From assembly GCA_963795825.1 (NCBI GenBank), contig CAWCIW010000004.1, forward strand, positions 356,578 to 420,577: DNA of 64,000 bases, given 5' to 3'. Source of the DNA: BOG-908 sp963795825. GTDB lineage: Bacteria > Pseudomonadota > Alphaproteobacteria > Acetobacterales > Acetobacteraceae. Both the position numbers and the translations under genes were made by a program. Under the pieces are notes generated by a model. That model was given only the letters and a program-made list of their open reading frames with translations. It was not told the origin of the DNA and did not search any database. Below are positions 55,605-64,000 of this stretch, piece by piece. The first letter of the stretch is position 1. Each line of letters starts with the position of its first letter.

Positions 55605-57587
55605 CTAATTACCGTCGGGAGCGCGCTGGTTGTTTCCGCGATCGGCGTCCGGCAATGCGTGATCCGGATCAAGCGTCACGTCGCGCACCTTTTTGCCGAC
55701 AGGATACGACAGCACCGCGGTATCGCCTTTGAAAAATGCCTCCACCGGCACGGTCTCCCGCAACACGGTGCCGTCCTCGAAGCGTATCTGCAGCACGAAG
55801 GGCAACACTAGTTTCTGGCGTGCAGTCACCGTAACGCTCAACGCGCGCGTGTTGTCTCCGCCCGTGTAGGAGACCTTGCCAAGCGAGAGATCCAGCATTG
55901 TGTTGGTGAAATACCAGCCGCGCCACCACCACGAGAGGTCCTCCCCCGTCTCACTCGCCATGAAACGGAAGAAGTCCGATGGCGACGGATGCTTGTAAGC
56001 CCAGGCGGTGATATAGGCGCGGAAGGCTGGATCGAAGCGCTGTGGTCCTAAGATCTGCTCGCGCAGCAGCACCAGGCCGAATGCCGGTTTGAAATAGCTT
56101 ACCGGGTGGCGGTATGCCTCGCTTATCAGGTCGGCCGGCATCATGATGGTCGGTGCATGCGGGTCTGCGAGTGTCGGCAGTATCTCGTCGGCCGGGTTGC
56201 CGCCGTGCTCGGCATATTCCGGGTCGCGTTTGGGCGCATATTCGCCATGGTTGAATGCGTCGGAGGCGTACACGTCGATAAACGTGTTGAACCCTTCGTC
56301 CATCCAGGCATCGCGGCGTTCGTTGCTACCGACGATCATTGGAAACCAGCTATGCCCTACCTCATGGGTCGTGATCCAGAACAGGTCACGGCCGGCATCC
56401 AGTTTGTCGTCGAACACGATGCCGGGATATTCCATGCCGGCGCCGTGGCCGCCGAGATTGACCATTACCGGCCAGGGATAGGTGAACCAGCGCGCGGAAA
56501 AATGTTCGATGGCGAATTTCACGTATTCCGTCGAGCGGCCCCACTTGCCCGCATCCGCCGATTCCGGTGGATAGACGGACATTGCCAGCGCGTGGCCACC
56601 GCCCGGCAGGTTAATGCGCGCCGCATCCCACACAAAGGCCGGCGACGCGGTAAAGGCCACGTCGCGCGTGTGTTCCATGCGGAAGTGCCAGGTCTGCTCG
56701 CCGGCCTGCGTGGGCCGGCTTGCCGGCGCGCCCACTTCCTGCGGCGTGCGCACCATTATCGTGGCATCGCTCGCGGCGGCCTGGGAGAGACGATCGCGCT
56801 GCGTGGCTGTCAACACCTCGCCGGGATTCTGTAAGGCGCCCGAGCCCGCCACAATGTAATCCCATGGCACGGTGATCGCGTAGTCGATGTCGCCGTAATC
56901 AAGATAGAACTCGCTGCCGAGATAGGGTGCGGTGTCCCAGCCGCGCAGATCGTCATACACGGCCATACGGGGGAACCACTGGGCGATCTCGTAGATGTCG
57001 CCATGCGGCGTGGTGGTAACCGCGGTGCGGCCGCCCCATTCGCCTGGCACGGTGTAGCTGTAAGCGATGGTTATGCGCGCTGTGCCACCATGGCCTGGCA
57101 GGGGATGGGCGAGGCGCAGTTGCAGGCGCGTGTCGGTAACCAGGCGCTGTGGCGTGGTGGTCTGGCCGCCCTGTGCCACGGTTATTGTGCCCAGCCGGTA
57201 GCCGTCGGTGAAGTCCGCCGGCTTGCGGTCCGGATCGTGCGGCATGGAAGCGGCGCGTGCATCGCGACGGTAGATGTTCTGGTCCAGTTGCACCCAGAGC
57301 ACGTCGAGCGCGTCCGGGCTGTTGTTGGTGTAGGTGATGGTTTCCGTGGCGCTCAGCGTGTGGGTGGCGGGCGCGAGATGCGCGGCGATGCTGTAATCCG
57401 TGCGGTTCTGCCAGTAGGCCGGGCCGGGGATGCCGCCGGCGGAGCGCGTGTTGCTCGGCGGGTTCGGCAGGGTGAGGGGGGCGAAGGCGGCCAGCGGGTC
57501 GAAGCTGGTGGCGCTGGCTGGCGCTGCGGCAAGGCTCGCCCAGGCGAGGGGCAGGAGGCGACGCAGGCTGGCGGTTACGGGCTTCAT
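55605..57587 (-). CDS. M1 family zinc metallopeptidase
   Basis: A 660-residue protein with signal peptide (LRRLLPLAWASLAAAPASAT). Zinc motif HEVGHSWFP at about residue 407, with the third ligand Glu in DAWMDEGFNTFID, and the exopeptidase-like GGHGAGMEYPGI (GxMEN-related) motif before it. C-terminal Trp-rich catalytic-support region (LSWWWRGWYF). Secreted or periplasmic aminopeptidase-like enzyme; substrate unknown. Frame intact. It lies between the receptor operon and tRNA-Gln, with no obvious link to methanol metabolism. Confidence 0.9.
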   Translation of the reverse strand: MKPVTASLRRLLPLAWASLAAAPASATSFDPLAAFAPLTLPNPPSNTRSAGGIPGPAYWQNRTDYSIAAHLAPATHTLSATETITYTNNSPDALDVLWVQLDQNIYRRDARAASMPHDPDRKPADFTDGYRLGTITVAQGGQTTTPQRLVTDTRLQLRLAHPLPGHGGTARITIAYSYTVPGEWGGRTAVTTTPHGDIYEIAQWFPRMAVYDDLRGWDTAPYLGSEFYLDYGDIDYAITVPWDYIVAGSGALQNPGEVLTATQRDRLSQAAASDATIMVRTPQEVGAPASRPTQAGEQTWHFRMEHTRDVAFTASPAFVWDAARINLPGGGHALAMSVYPPESADAGKWGRSTEYVKFAIEHFSARWFTYPWPVMVNLGGHGAGMEYPGIVFDDKLDAGRDLFWITTHEVGHSWFPMIVGSNERRDAWMDEGFNTFIDVYASDAFNHGEYAPKRDPEYAEHGGNPADEILPTLADPHAPTIMMPADLISEAYRHPVSYFKPAFGLVLLREQILGPQRFDPAFRAYITAWAYKHPSPSDFFRFMASETGEDLSWWWRGWYFTNTMLDLSLGKVSYTGGDNTRALSVTVTARQKLVLPFVLQIRFEDGTVLRETVPVEAFFKGDTAVLSYPVGKKVRDVTLDPDHALPDADRGNNQRAPDGN

Positions 57588-57716
57588 GCGGGCAGCGGCT
57601 CCGGTTGTGCGCGGCAGTCTAGGGGGGGCTGGTGCGTAGCGGAAGGCAGCGTGGTTCCAGTTGCCAGCAGGGGGGCGGGCGTGTTAGTGCGGCCGCCGCG
57701 CGACGGCTTCGGCTGT

Positions 57717-57790
57717 TGGGGGATAGTTTAGCGGTAGAACTTCCGACTCTGACTCGGAAAGCCTTGGTTCGAATCCAGGTCCCCCAGCCA
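57717..57790 (+). tRNA. tRNA-Gln (anticodon CUG)
   Basis: Complete cloverleaf: acceptor TGGGGGA (57717-57723) pairs with TCCCCCA (57780-57786), discriminator G, encoded CCA at 57788-57790. Anticodon stem TCCGA/TCGGA with loop CTCTGAC, anticodon CTG. T arm CTTGG-TTCGAAT-CCAGG. An integrase gene starts 118 bp behind it. Confidence 0.95.
57765..57790 (+). other. Candidate integration site (attL) at the tRNA-Gln 3' end
   Basis: The T arm and acceptor end of the tRNA are the usual crossover segment for tyrosine recombinases encoded next to a tRNA. The tRNA is intact. I found no second copy of this segment up to 64000, so the other end must lie outside the window. Confidence 0.45.
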
Positions 57791-57907
57791 TTGCGCCCCG
57801 CAAGCCCCTGATTTCACGCGCTGATCGGACGCCCTCAACGGCTGCGGTGGTCTTTGTAGTACCCGAGGTGTACGCCAGGGACCCCAAGCCACGCTGGGAG
57901 CGCGGCC

Positions 57908-59820
57908 TTGGGCACGTCCGTCGACCATCTCTACCGCCGCCAATCCGTCTACTGGTGGCAGCGGCGAATTCCGGCTTACCTAGCCCTTGGTGGATCGCGC
58001 CGCGTCGCCCGCTCTCTGCACACCGCCGATCCGATGCTGGCCAGCCGGCGTGCGCGGGCCTGCTCGGCCGCGTTCGATCATGTCATCATGCATGTCATGA
58101 CCCTGCCTGCGCCCACACGCATGGATCTCATTCGCGTGCTCGACGACATCTTTCAGCGCATCCTTGCGGACGGCGAGCGCACCCGCGCCGAGCGTGAGGC
58201 CGGGCCTCCGCCATGGACGCCGGAACCGCAGACCGATCCGCGCTACGAGGGGGTGGAACCGGAGAAGTGGGACACCGTCGCCTATCCCCCTGAGCAATGG
58301 ACCGAGGAATGGCGGGACGCGGTAGTGACGAACCGCCAGGATGACGTTCGACCGCTGGTCACGGACGCGCTGGCGGCGAACGACCTGACGTTGACGGACG
58401 ACACCCCCGAATGGCGACGCCTCTGCCGCATGGCTCTTATCGTCGCCGCCCGCGCGCATGAGATCAACGCACGGCGCGAATGGGGCGACTATAGGCACGG
58501 CTGGCCACAATCGGCCGGTGTGCCGCCCTCGGAGTTGCCAGGGAGCGCCGGCGGCAACGCCACAGCAGCGCCGACCCTAGCCCCGCCCGTGCAGCACGCG
58601 TCTTCCGACAGCCCGCCCGATGCAATGCTTATCAGCGAGAGCTTTGCCCTGTTCACGCCCACGCAGACGAACTGGAGTGCAGGCTACCGCCAACAGGCTG
58701 ACCAAGCCTTGCTGCTTTTCATCTCGCTGATGGGCGACTTACCGGTGAACCGGATCACCGGCGATGTTGCCGAGACCTTTCGTAATCGTCTCAAGGCCCT
58801 GCCGGCGAAGCATGGCAAGAGCATCTACGCGGGCATGTCGCCGTCGCAAGCGACGATCAGCGCCGAGCGGCTGCGAAAGGCCATGACGGCTCCCGGCAAC
58901 GTGATTCAGTTTGGCAAGCAATCCCTCCCGCGCGCTCAGGCAGACATGTTGTCAAAACATCTGACGATGAAGACGGTGAACAAGCACCTCACGATGTTTA
59001 CGTCGTGGGCAAGATGGATGGAGGAGAGCGAGACGCGCGGCGCTCTCCTCCATCGCGGCAAGTCACCATTCACCGGGAAGCGTTTCAGCAAGAAGGAAGC
59101 GAAGAAGGAGCAGCGGTTGGCTGGTCGTGGCCGGACGGCATTTCCGCGGGAGTCGCTCGTCACGATGTTCGGCGCCCGGCTCTTCCTCGATCCTCCGGCC
59201 ATGTCGCCCAGCAATGACGCGGACGTGCAAGTCGAGCAGGCCAAGTTCTGGTCGATCCCGATCGGGCTGTATACCGGCATGCGGCTCGGTGAGATCTCGA
59301 TGTTATATCCAAGCGACTTTCGTGTGGAGGACGGGATCGCTTACATCCATCTGGTCAGCGATGATTTCCGATCCTTCAAGTCTGAAGCCGGAGATCGGGC
59401 AATCCCGCTTCATCCGGATCTTATCCGATTGGGACTACCCGATTTTGCGAAGCGCATGGCGCAAGGACGGTCCAGGCTCGTGTTTCCTGGTATGAAGTAC
59501 AAGAAGGGCGTCAAGCAGCGAGGTGCAAACATCTCGAAGTGGTTTGGTCGTTGGCGGAATGACCTGGGCATTACCAGCCCGCGGACGCCGTTTCATGCAT
59601 TTCGCAATTCGTTCGAGACTGCCTTGAAGAATAAGTTTGTGGGCAGGGATACACTCATCGACCAGATCGTCGGGCACGAGCCGGAGTAGTCGGTGCTAAA
59701 CACTATTCCGATGCGCTGCTTATTCCCACGAAGGCTGAAGCCATCAACAAGATCGACTACGAGATCGACCTCTCCCTCATTATCGCTGCACTGAACGGCC
59801 GGCGTCTTGCCGCCGAATAG
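57908..59820 (+). CDS. Tyrosine recombinase / phage-type integrase, frameshifted before the catalytic Tyr
   Basis: A large (about 638-residue) integrase with an N-terminal DUF6538-like start (YRRQSVYWWQRRIPAYLALG), a SAM-like core-binding domain, and the catalytic domain: Arg in GLYTGMRLGEISML, HxxR in PFHAFRNSFE, His in IVGHEPE. One base is missing near 59684, so the plain frame ends at 59689. In the shifted frame the protein goes on VVGAKHYSDALLIPTKAEA to a stop at 59818-59820; the nucleophile Tyr is in KHYSDA. As sequenced the enzyme lacks it. TTG start with GGGAG upstream. Position after tRNA-Gln marks the left end of an integrated element. Confidence 0.85.
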
Positions 59821-59866
59821 ACGCGTTGGCCTATATCGCCGCACCCTTGATGGTCGGTTCAGTGCA

Positions 59867-62399
59867 TCACAGTCGCGGATCGACAGGCTCACTTTCGAGC
59901 GCGAGCACGCCGAATACGCATTCGTGCACGCGTCGCAGCGGCTCACCTTCGACGAACCTGTGCAGCGCCTCGAGCCCAAGGGCGAACTCCCGCAGGGCGA
60001 GGCCGCGCTTGCCGCTTAGGCCGCGGTCGCGAAGGCGTTCCAGGCTGCTGGGCAGGGTGTATTCCGCGCCGTAGATCATCCGGAGGTATTCGCGACCACG
60101 CACCTTCAAGGCAGGCTGGACCAGGCCTTTAGCACCGCGTGTGATGTAGCCTGAAGGCTTGATCACCACACCCTCGCCACCGGCTTCGGTCAGTTCGTCC
60201 CACCATTGGGCGGCCCTGCGGACCGCTTCATCATCGGCGAGTTCGACCTCCCGCCACTGCGTCGCCAGCAGCACGCCGTGATCCCCCGCGCAGATCTTCG
60301 GCAAGTGTGCGCATGTGCCAGGCGTGATCACGGTCGTCGTGGACGGCGCCTTCGGTTGCGAGCAGGTGGAACGGTGCCAGCTTGAGGTCGTCCAGGGTGC
60401 TGACATCCCAGGCATAGCGTCGCCAGACCGTATCGTAGCGGATCGCCGCTTCTTGCCTCTGTCCGAACCGGTCTTGAAGGCCGCCGATGTCCACACCCCG
60501 TGCGCGGGCAGCTTCCAGCAGGTCGATGGCGGCGGCAAGACCACCAATCGCGGCCGTGCCGACGGGCGCGTACTGCTCCTCGATCAGCGCACGTGCCTTG
60601 GCGGACCACGGCATCAACTCGGCATCCAGGCACGCCCAGTCGGTCGCGAACTGCGCCCAGAAGCCGGTGGCCGTCATGGCGTCCGCCAATCTGCCCAGGA
60701 GTGCCTGTTCCGTGGCCGTGTCGGCGAAGAAGGCGCGACCGGTTCTGGTGTAAATGGCGCCGCGAGCGCCGTCGATGCCGAACTTTGCCAGCGCTGCTTC
60801 GGCATCACGGCACACGATCACCACGGCGCGCGAGCCCATGTGCTTTTCCTCCACGACCACGTGGGTCACACCAGCGCGCCTGAAATGCGCCATCGCCTCA
60901 TCAGGATGCTCGAGCAGGCCGTCTTTGGCGCTGGTCTCCGACGGCGACATGGTTGGCGGCAGATAGATCAGCCAGCGCGGATCGATGCAGAACCGGCTGA
61001 TCACCTCCAGGCCGGCGGCCGCATTCTCCTCCCGAATGGTGATGGACGGCATCAGCCGCGTGGTGATGAAGCGCTTGCCGGAGACATCCTCGATATCAAG
61101 CAGGTCATGCGCATCGGTGGCTTCAGTCTGCGCAACGAGAGGTCGGACCGAAGCCACGTATTCCCGGTGCGCCGCGACCGACACGATGTCGCGTTCGGGA
61201 TAGCGCAGCGCCGTCAGCGCGCCGCCATAGACGCAGCCGGTGTCGATGCAGAGCGTGCGGTTCAGCCATTCCGGCGTTGACACCGGCGTATGGCCGTACA
61301 CCACATTCGCCTTGCCACGATAGTCGCGGGCCCATTCGTATCGCACCGGCAAGCCGAATTCGTCGGTCTCGCCCGTGGTCTCGCCGTAAAGGGCGAAACC
61401 ACGCACGGCGCCTGATCCGCGGCCGTGCATGTTTTCCGGCAATCCGGCATGGGCGACGACAAGCTTTCCGGCGTCCAGCCAGTAATGGCTGCGCAGTCCA
61501 TCGAGGAAGATGCGCGCCTCCGCCACGAACGATCCGCGGTCATCCCCGAGTGCATCGAGTTGGGCGAGCGTTTCCGGCAGGCCGTGCGTCATCTGCACGT
61601 CGCGGCCGGACAGTTTGCGCAGCAGCTTGTTGTCGTGGTTGCCCTGGACGCACAGCGCCGTGCCGGCCGCGACCATGTCCATCACCAGGCGCAGCACGCC
61701 GGGGCTGTCCGGCCCCCGATCGACCAGATCGCCCACGAAGATGGCGCGGCGGCCGTCCGGATGCTGCCAGGCGGCGCCATCGGCCGCATAGCCCAGGCGT
61801 GCCAGCAGCTCGGTCAACTCGGCCAGGCAACCATGCACGTCGCCGATGATGTCGAACGGGCCGGCATCGCCGCGACGGTCGGTGAACAGCGGCTCGCGCA
61901 CCATTTCCGCCGTGGCCATCGCCTCCGGAGAATTCAGAGTGTGGACGCTTCGGAACCCCTCGCGCTGCAGACCGCGCAGGGAGCGACGCAGAAGCTGGAC
62001 ATGGTTGCGCACCACGTGGGCGCCGAAGTCGCGGTCGGGTCGTGACCGGTTGCGTTCGGTGCAGACCGCCTCGGGGATGTCGAACGCGAAGATGACTGGC
62101 AGCGCATGGTATTTTCGCGCGAGCTCGACAGCGTGCTTCCGGTCCTCGGCCCGCAAGTTGGTGGCGTCCAGCACCGTCAGACGCCGAGCGGCGAGCCGTT
62201 TGGCGGCGATGTAGTAGAGCACGTCGAAGGCGTCGGATGTGGCTGACTGGTCGCCTTCGTCATCGGCCACGAAGCCGCGACAGCGGTCCGACGAGATGAT
62301 CTCGGTTGGCAAAAAGTGCTTGGCTGCGAACGTGGACTTGCCCGAGCCGGACGCGCCCATCATCAGCACCAGCGAGAAGTCAGGGATGGTCAGGCGCAT
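59867..62399 (-). CDS. pnkp: Polynucleotide kinase-phosphatase Pnkp, RNA repair, frameshifted
   Basis: About 844 residues in three enzyme domains, the bacterial Pnkp layout. Kinase: P-loop MMGASGSGKSTFAAKHF and DATNLRAEDR. Metallophosphatase: DIIGDVHGCLAEL, FVGDLVDRGPDSPG, VQGNHDNKLLRK, VVAHAGLP. Adenylyltransferase (ligase-like): VEEKHMGSRAVVIV with the nucleotide-accepting Lys in KxMG, GEGVVIKPSGYI near the end. It heals and seals broken RNA together with Hen1. One extra G near 60296 shifts the frame in the ligase domain; without it LAEICAGDHGVLLATQW reads through. Its ATG overlaps the hen1 end. Confidence 0.92.
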
Positions 62400-63778
62400 C
62401 GGAACACCGCCATCTGGGTCGGCGCGCCATGCGTCTCGTGCTCATCGCCGATGCCGGACAGTTCCACGGTATAGCCGAACGATTCGGCGACATGGGCGGT
62501 CCAGTCAGCGAATTCGCTGCGCGTCCATTCGAAGCGGTGGTCGCGATGGCGCAACTGGCCGTCTGCCAGCGCCGGGATCGTGGCGTTCCAGTCTCGGTTT
62601 GGCGTTGTCAGCACAACAGTCTTCGGGCGGGCATGGCGGAATACAGTCTGCTCGAACGCCGGCAGCCGCTGTGGATCGATGTGCTCGATCACCTCGACGA
62701 GGGCAGCGGCGTCGAAGCCCGCCAGCCTGCGGTCGCGGTAGGTCAGCGCGGATTGCAGCAAGGTCAGGCGCTCGCGCTGCCGTTCGGTCATGCGATCGAC
62801 ATGCAACCGGTCACGGGCGATCTCCAGCGTCTGGAGCGAGATGTCGGTGCCGACGATCTTCGTCACGCCGGGAATGCGCAGAAGCAGCGCCAGCAGGCGA
62901 CCCTCGCCGCAGCCGAGGTCCAGCACGGAAGTCGCACCGGAGTGGCGGATCGTGCGCGCGACGATTTCGTGACGTTGGTCGTGCAGCTTCTTTGGCGTGA
63001 CCTCCGGCGGGTCGGCTGCCTCGGGTTCGGCCGGCGCCGGTGCCTCGTCCAGTTCCGCCAGCCGCGCGAGTGCGGTCCTCGCCATGCCGGGGCCGCGCTG
63101 CAGGTAGCGGCGGGTGATGAATTCGCGGTCGGGGTGGGCGGCGAGCCAGCCCTCGCCGTGCCGGAGCAGTTTTTCGATCTCGTCCTCGGCCAGCCAATAA
63201 TGCTTCCGGTCATCCAGCACGGGCGCCAGCACATAGAGGTGCGAGAGCAGGTCCTGCAGGCGGACCATCCCCGATAGGGTGACCATCCAGCAGCGCGATG
63301 GCCCGTCCTCGCCGAGCGCCTCGGTTGTGACGTCGTAGCCCAGGGGGCGGAACAGCCGGTCGATCACCGCTTGGCCACCGCGGGCGCGCACCGGGCCGAA
63401 GGTCACCGAGAAGGGAAGCGCCGCCGTCACCAGATCCGGCCGCGTGGTGGTCCGACCCCCGAGGGCCGAGCCGAGCACCTTGCTGATGGCGACGCTCAGG
63501 AAGGAGGATGTCACGTAGGGCCGGTCGTTGACGTAGGTCGCCAGCGGCCCGGTGGCGCCCTCGCCATTCCGGCCCGCCATGGGCCGGCCGCGCACCAGCG
63601 ATACGGGATCGAGGTCGAGCATCAGCACGGCCGTGCAGCGATCCGGCGTGGCCTCCGGGTAGAAGATATGCGCGCTTCCGAAGCTGAGGTCGAACGTCTG
63701 GAGCCGGTCCGGGTGCTTGGCCAGCAGGTAGCCCAGGTCGGTGGCAGGCGTGTGGGTGGTGGTGATCGACAGCAGCAT
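62390..63778 (-). CDS. hen1: 3'-terminal RNA ribose 2'-O-methyltransferase Hen1
   Basis: A 462-residue bacterial Hen1. The N-terminal half is the Pnkp-activating ligase-stimulating domain (SITTTHTPATDLGYLLAKHP, LDLDPVSLVRGRPMAG). The C-terminal half is the methyltransferase: SAM loop SVLDLGCGEGRLLALLL, metal ligands in LVEVIEHIDPQRLP (ExxEH) and HRDHRFEWTRSEF. It methylates the 2'-OH at the repair junction so that the same site cannot be cut again. Start at 63778 (MLLSITTTHTP) matches the family; the longer frame upstream does not. Frame intact, 10-bp overlap with pnkp. Confidence 0.94.
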   Translation of the reverse strand: MLLSITTTHTPATDLGYLLAKHPDRLQTFDLSFGSAHIFYPEATPDRCTAVLMLDLDPVSLVRGRPMAGRNGEGATGPLATYVNDRPYVTSSFLSVAISKVLGSALGGRTTTRPDLVTAALPFSVTFGPVRARGGQAVIDRLFRPLGYDVTTEALGEDGPSRCWMVTLSGMVRLQDLLSHLYVLAPVLDDRKHYWLAEDEIEKLLRHGEGWLAAHPDREFITRRYLQRGPGMARTALARLAELDEAPAPAEPEAADPPEVTPKKLHDQRHEIVARTIRHSGATSVLDLGCGEGRLLALLLRIPGVTKIVGTDISLQTLEIARDRLHVDRMTERQRERLTLLQSALTYRDRRLAGFDAAALVEVIEHIDPQRLPAFEQTVFRHARPKTVVLTTPNRDWNATIPALADGQLRHRDHRFEWTRSEFADWTAHVAESFGYTVELSGIGDEHETHGAPTQMAVFRCA

Positions 63779-64000
63779 GGGCGCTATCAAGCCGATTTGG
63801 CCGCGGGTTGGCGAGGGGTTCGCCCTGTGATCTCGATTGGGATCGGACCTGCTTCGGATGGCCGGCCTACCAGGATAATCCAGCATGGGACTGTGGGCCC
63901 CATCAACGGTCGTGCACATTAAACCGACTGAATGGAAGGCGACTGTAGAACGCCTATCGTTTCATCGTCCGATATGCGCCAATTTCGGCCGCCTTAAGCT

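Noticed and set aside
55332..55811. Plus-strand open frame of 159 codons near the M1 peptidase end
   Set aside because: Mostly antisense to the peptidase C-terminus and to the possible small membrane protein; no ribosome site or recognisable domain.
57790..64000. Second copy of the tRNA-Gln 3' end (attR) inside the window
   Set aside because: I looked for the T-arm and acceptor segment downstream and found none; the island must end beyond 64000.

Overview
The window is a GC-rich alphaproteobacterial chromosome segment, most likely from a methylotrophic or facultatively methylotrophic member of the Acetobacteraceae/Rhodospirillales. This is inferred from the gene set (XoxF cluster, glutathione-linked formaldehyde oxidation, ChpT-like phosphotransferase next to cheA, PbpC/alpha-2-macroglobulin pair); there is no rRNA or other direct taxonomic marker.

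Layout. 1-4114: chemotaxis operon on the minus strand (ChpT-like protein, hybrid CheA, CheW, CheY cut by the window edge) with a divergent DUF3553 gene. 4282-11275: two RND efflux pump genes, both broken into several frames, separated by a small AT-rich membrane-protein gene. 11446-14432: aldo/keto reductase, a Cys/Met-metabolism PLP enzyme, an FMN reductase. 14550-17852: divergent pair of secreted proteins (S53 peptidase, HAF-repeat protein). 17984-30571: methanol and formaldehyde oxidation island. On the minus strand lie a conserved small protein, xoxF, xoxG, xoxJ, a DUF2380 gene, fghA and gfa. On the plus strand lie a secreted Cys-rich protein, a cytochrome c, and the PQQ-alcohol-dehydrogenase-associated ABC module (binding protein, beta-propeller, ATPase, permease, partner). 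These are closed by the convergent glutathione-dependent formaldehyde dehydrogenase. 30829-34285: tellurite/stress module (TelA, TerF-like vWA, TerD, an unknown helical protein). 34294-41485: PbpC and alpha-2-macroglobulin. 41725-45339: membrane-anchored NAD-kinase-like protein, SPFH protein, broken GT61 glycosyltransferase. 45494-50715: mxaRSACKL, the accessory set for methanol dehydrogenase maturation. 50771-55099: TonB-dependent receptor, sensor kinase and response regulator in one minus-strand operon. 55605-57587: M1 peptidase. 57717-57790: tRNA-Gln(CUG). 57908 to the window end: left end of an island that entered at that tRNA, carrying a damaged tyrosine recombinase and the Pnkp/Hen1 RNA-repair pair.

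How the parts fit. XoxF oxidises methanol to formaldehyde and passes electrons to XoxG. Gfa helps form S-hydroxymethylglutathione, the class III dehydrogenase oxidises it, and FghA releases formate. The mxaRSACKL block and the receptor/kinase/regulator operon probably serve dehydrogenase maturation, metal or cofactor supply, and control. No mxaF or mxaI is present here.

Two window-wide features matter. First, a family of dispersed palindromic repeats sits between genes at about ten loci, in two subtypes with compensatory stem differences; in two genes the repeat forms the coding N-terminus. Second, many genes carry single-base indels, mostly +1, concentrated in certain genes. They may be sequencing errors or real decay. 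Genes with one or two indels are listed as CDS spanning the whole gene; those with three or more are listed as pseudogene.
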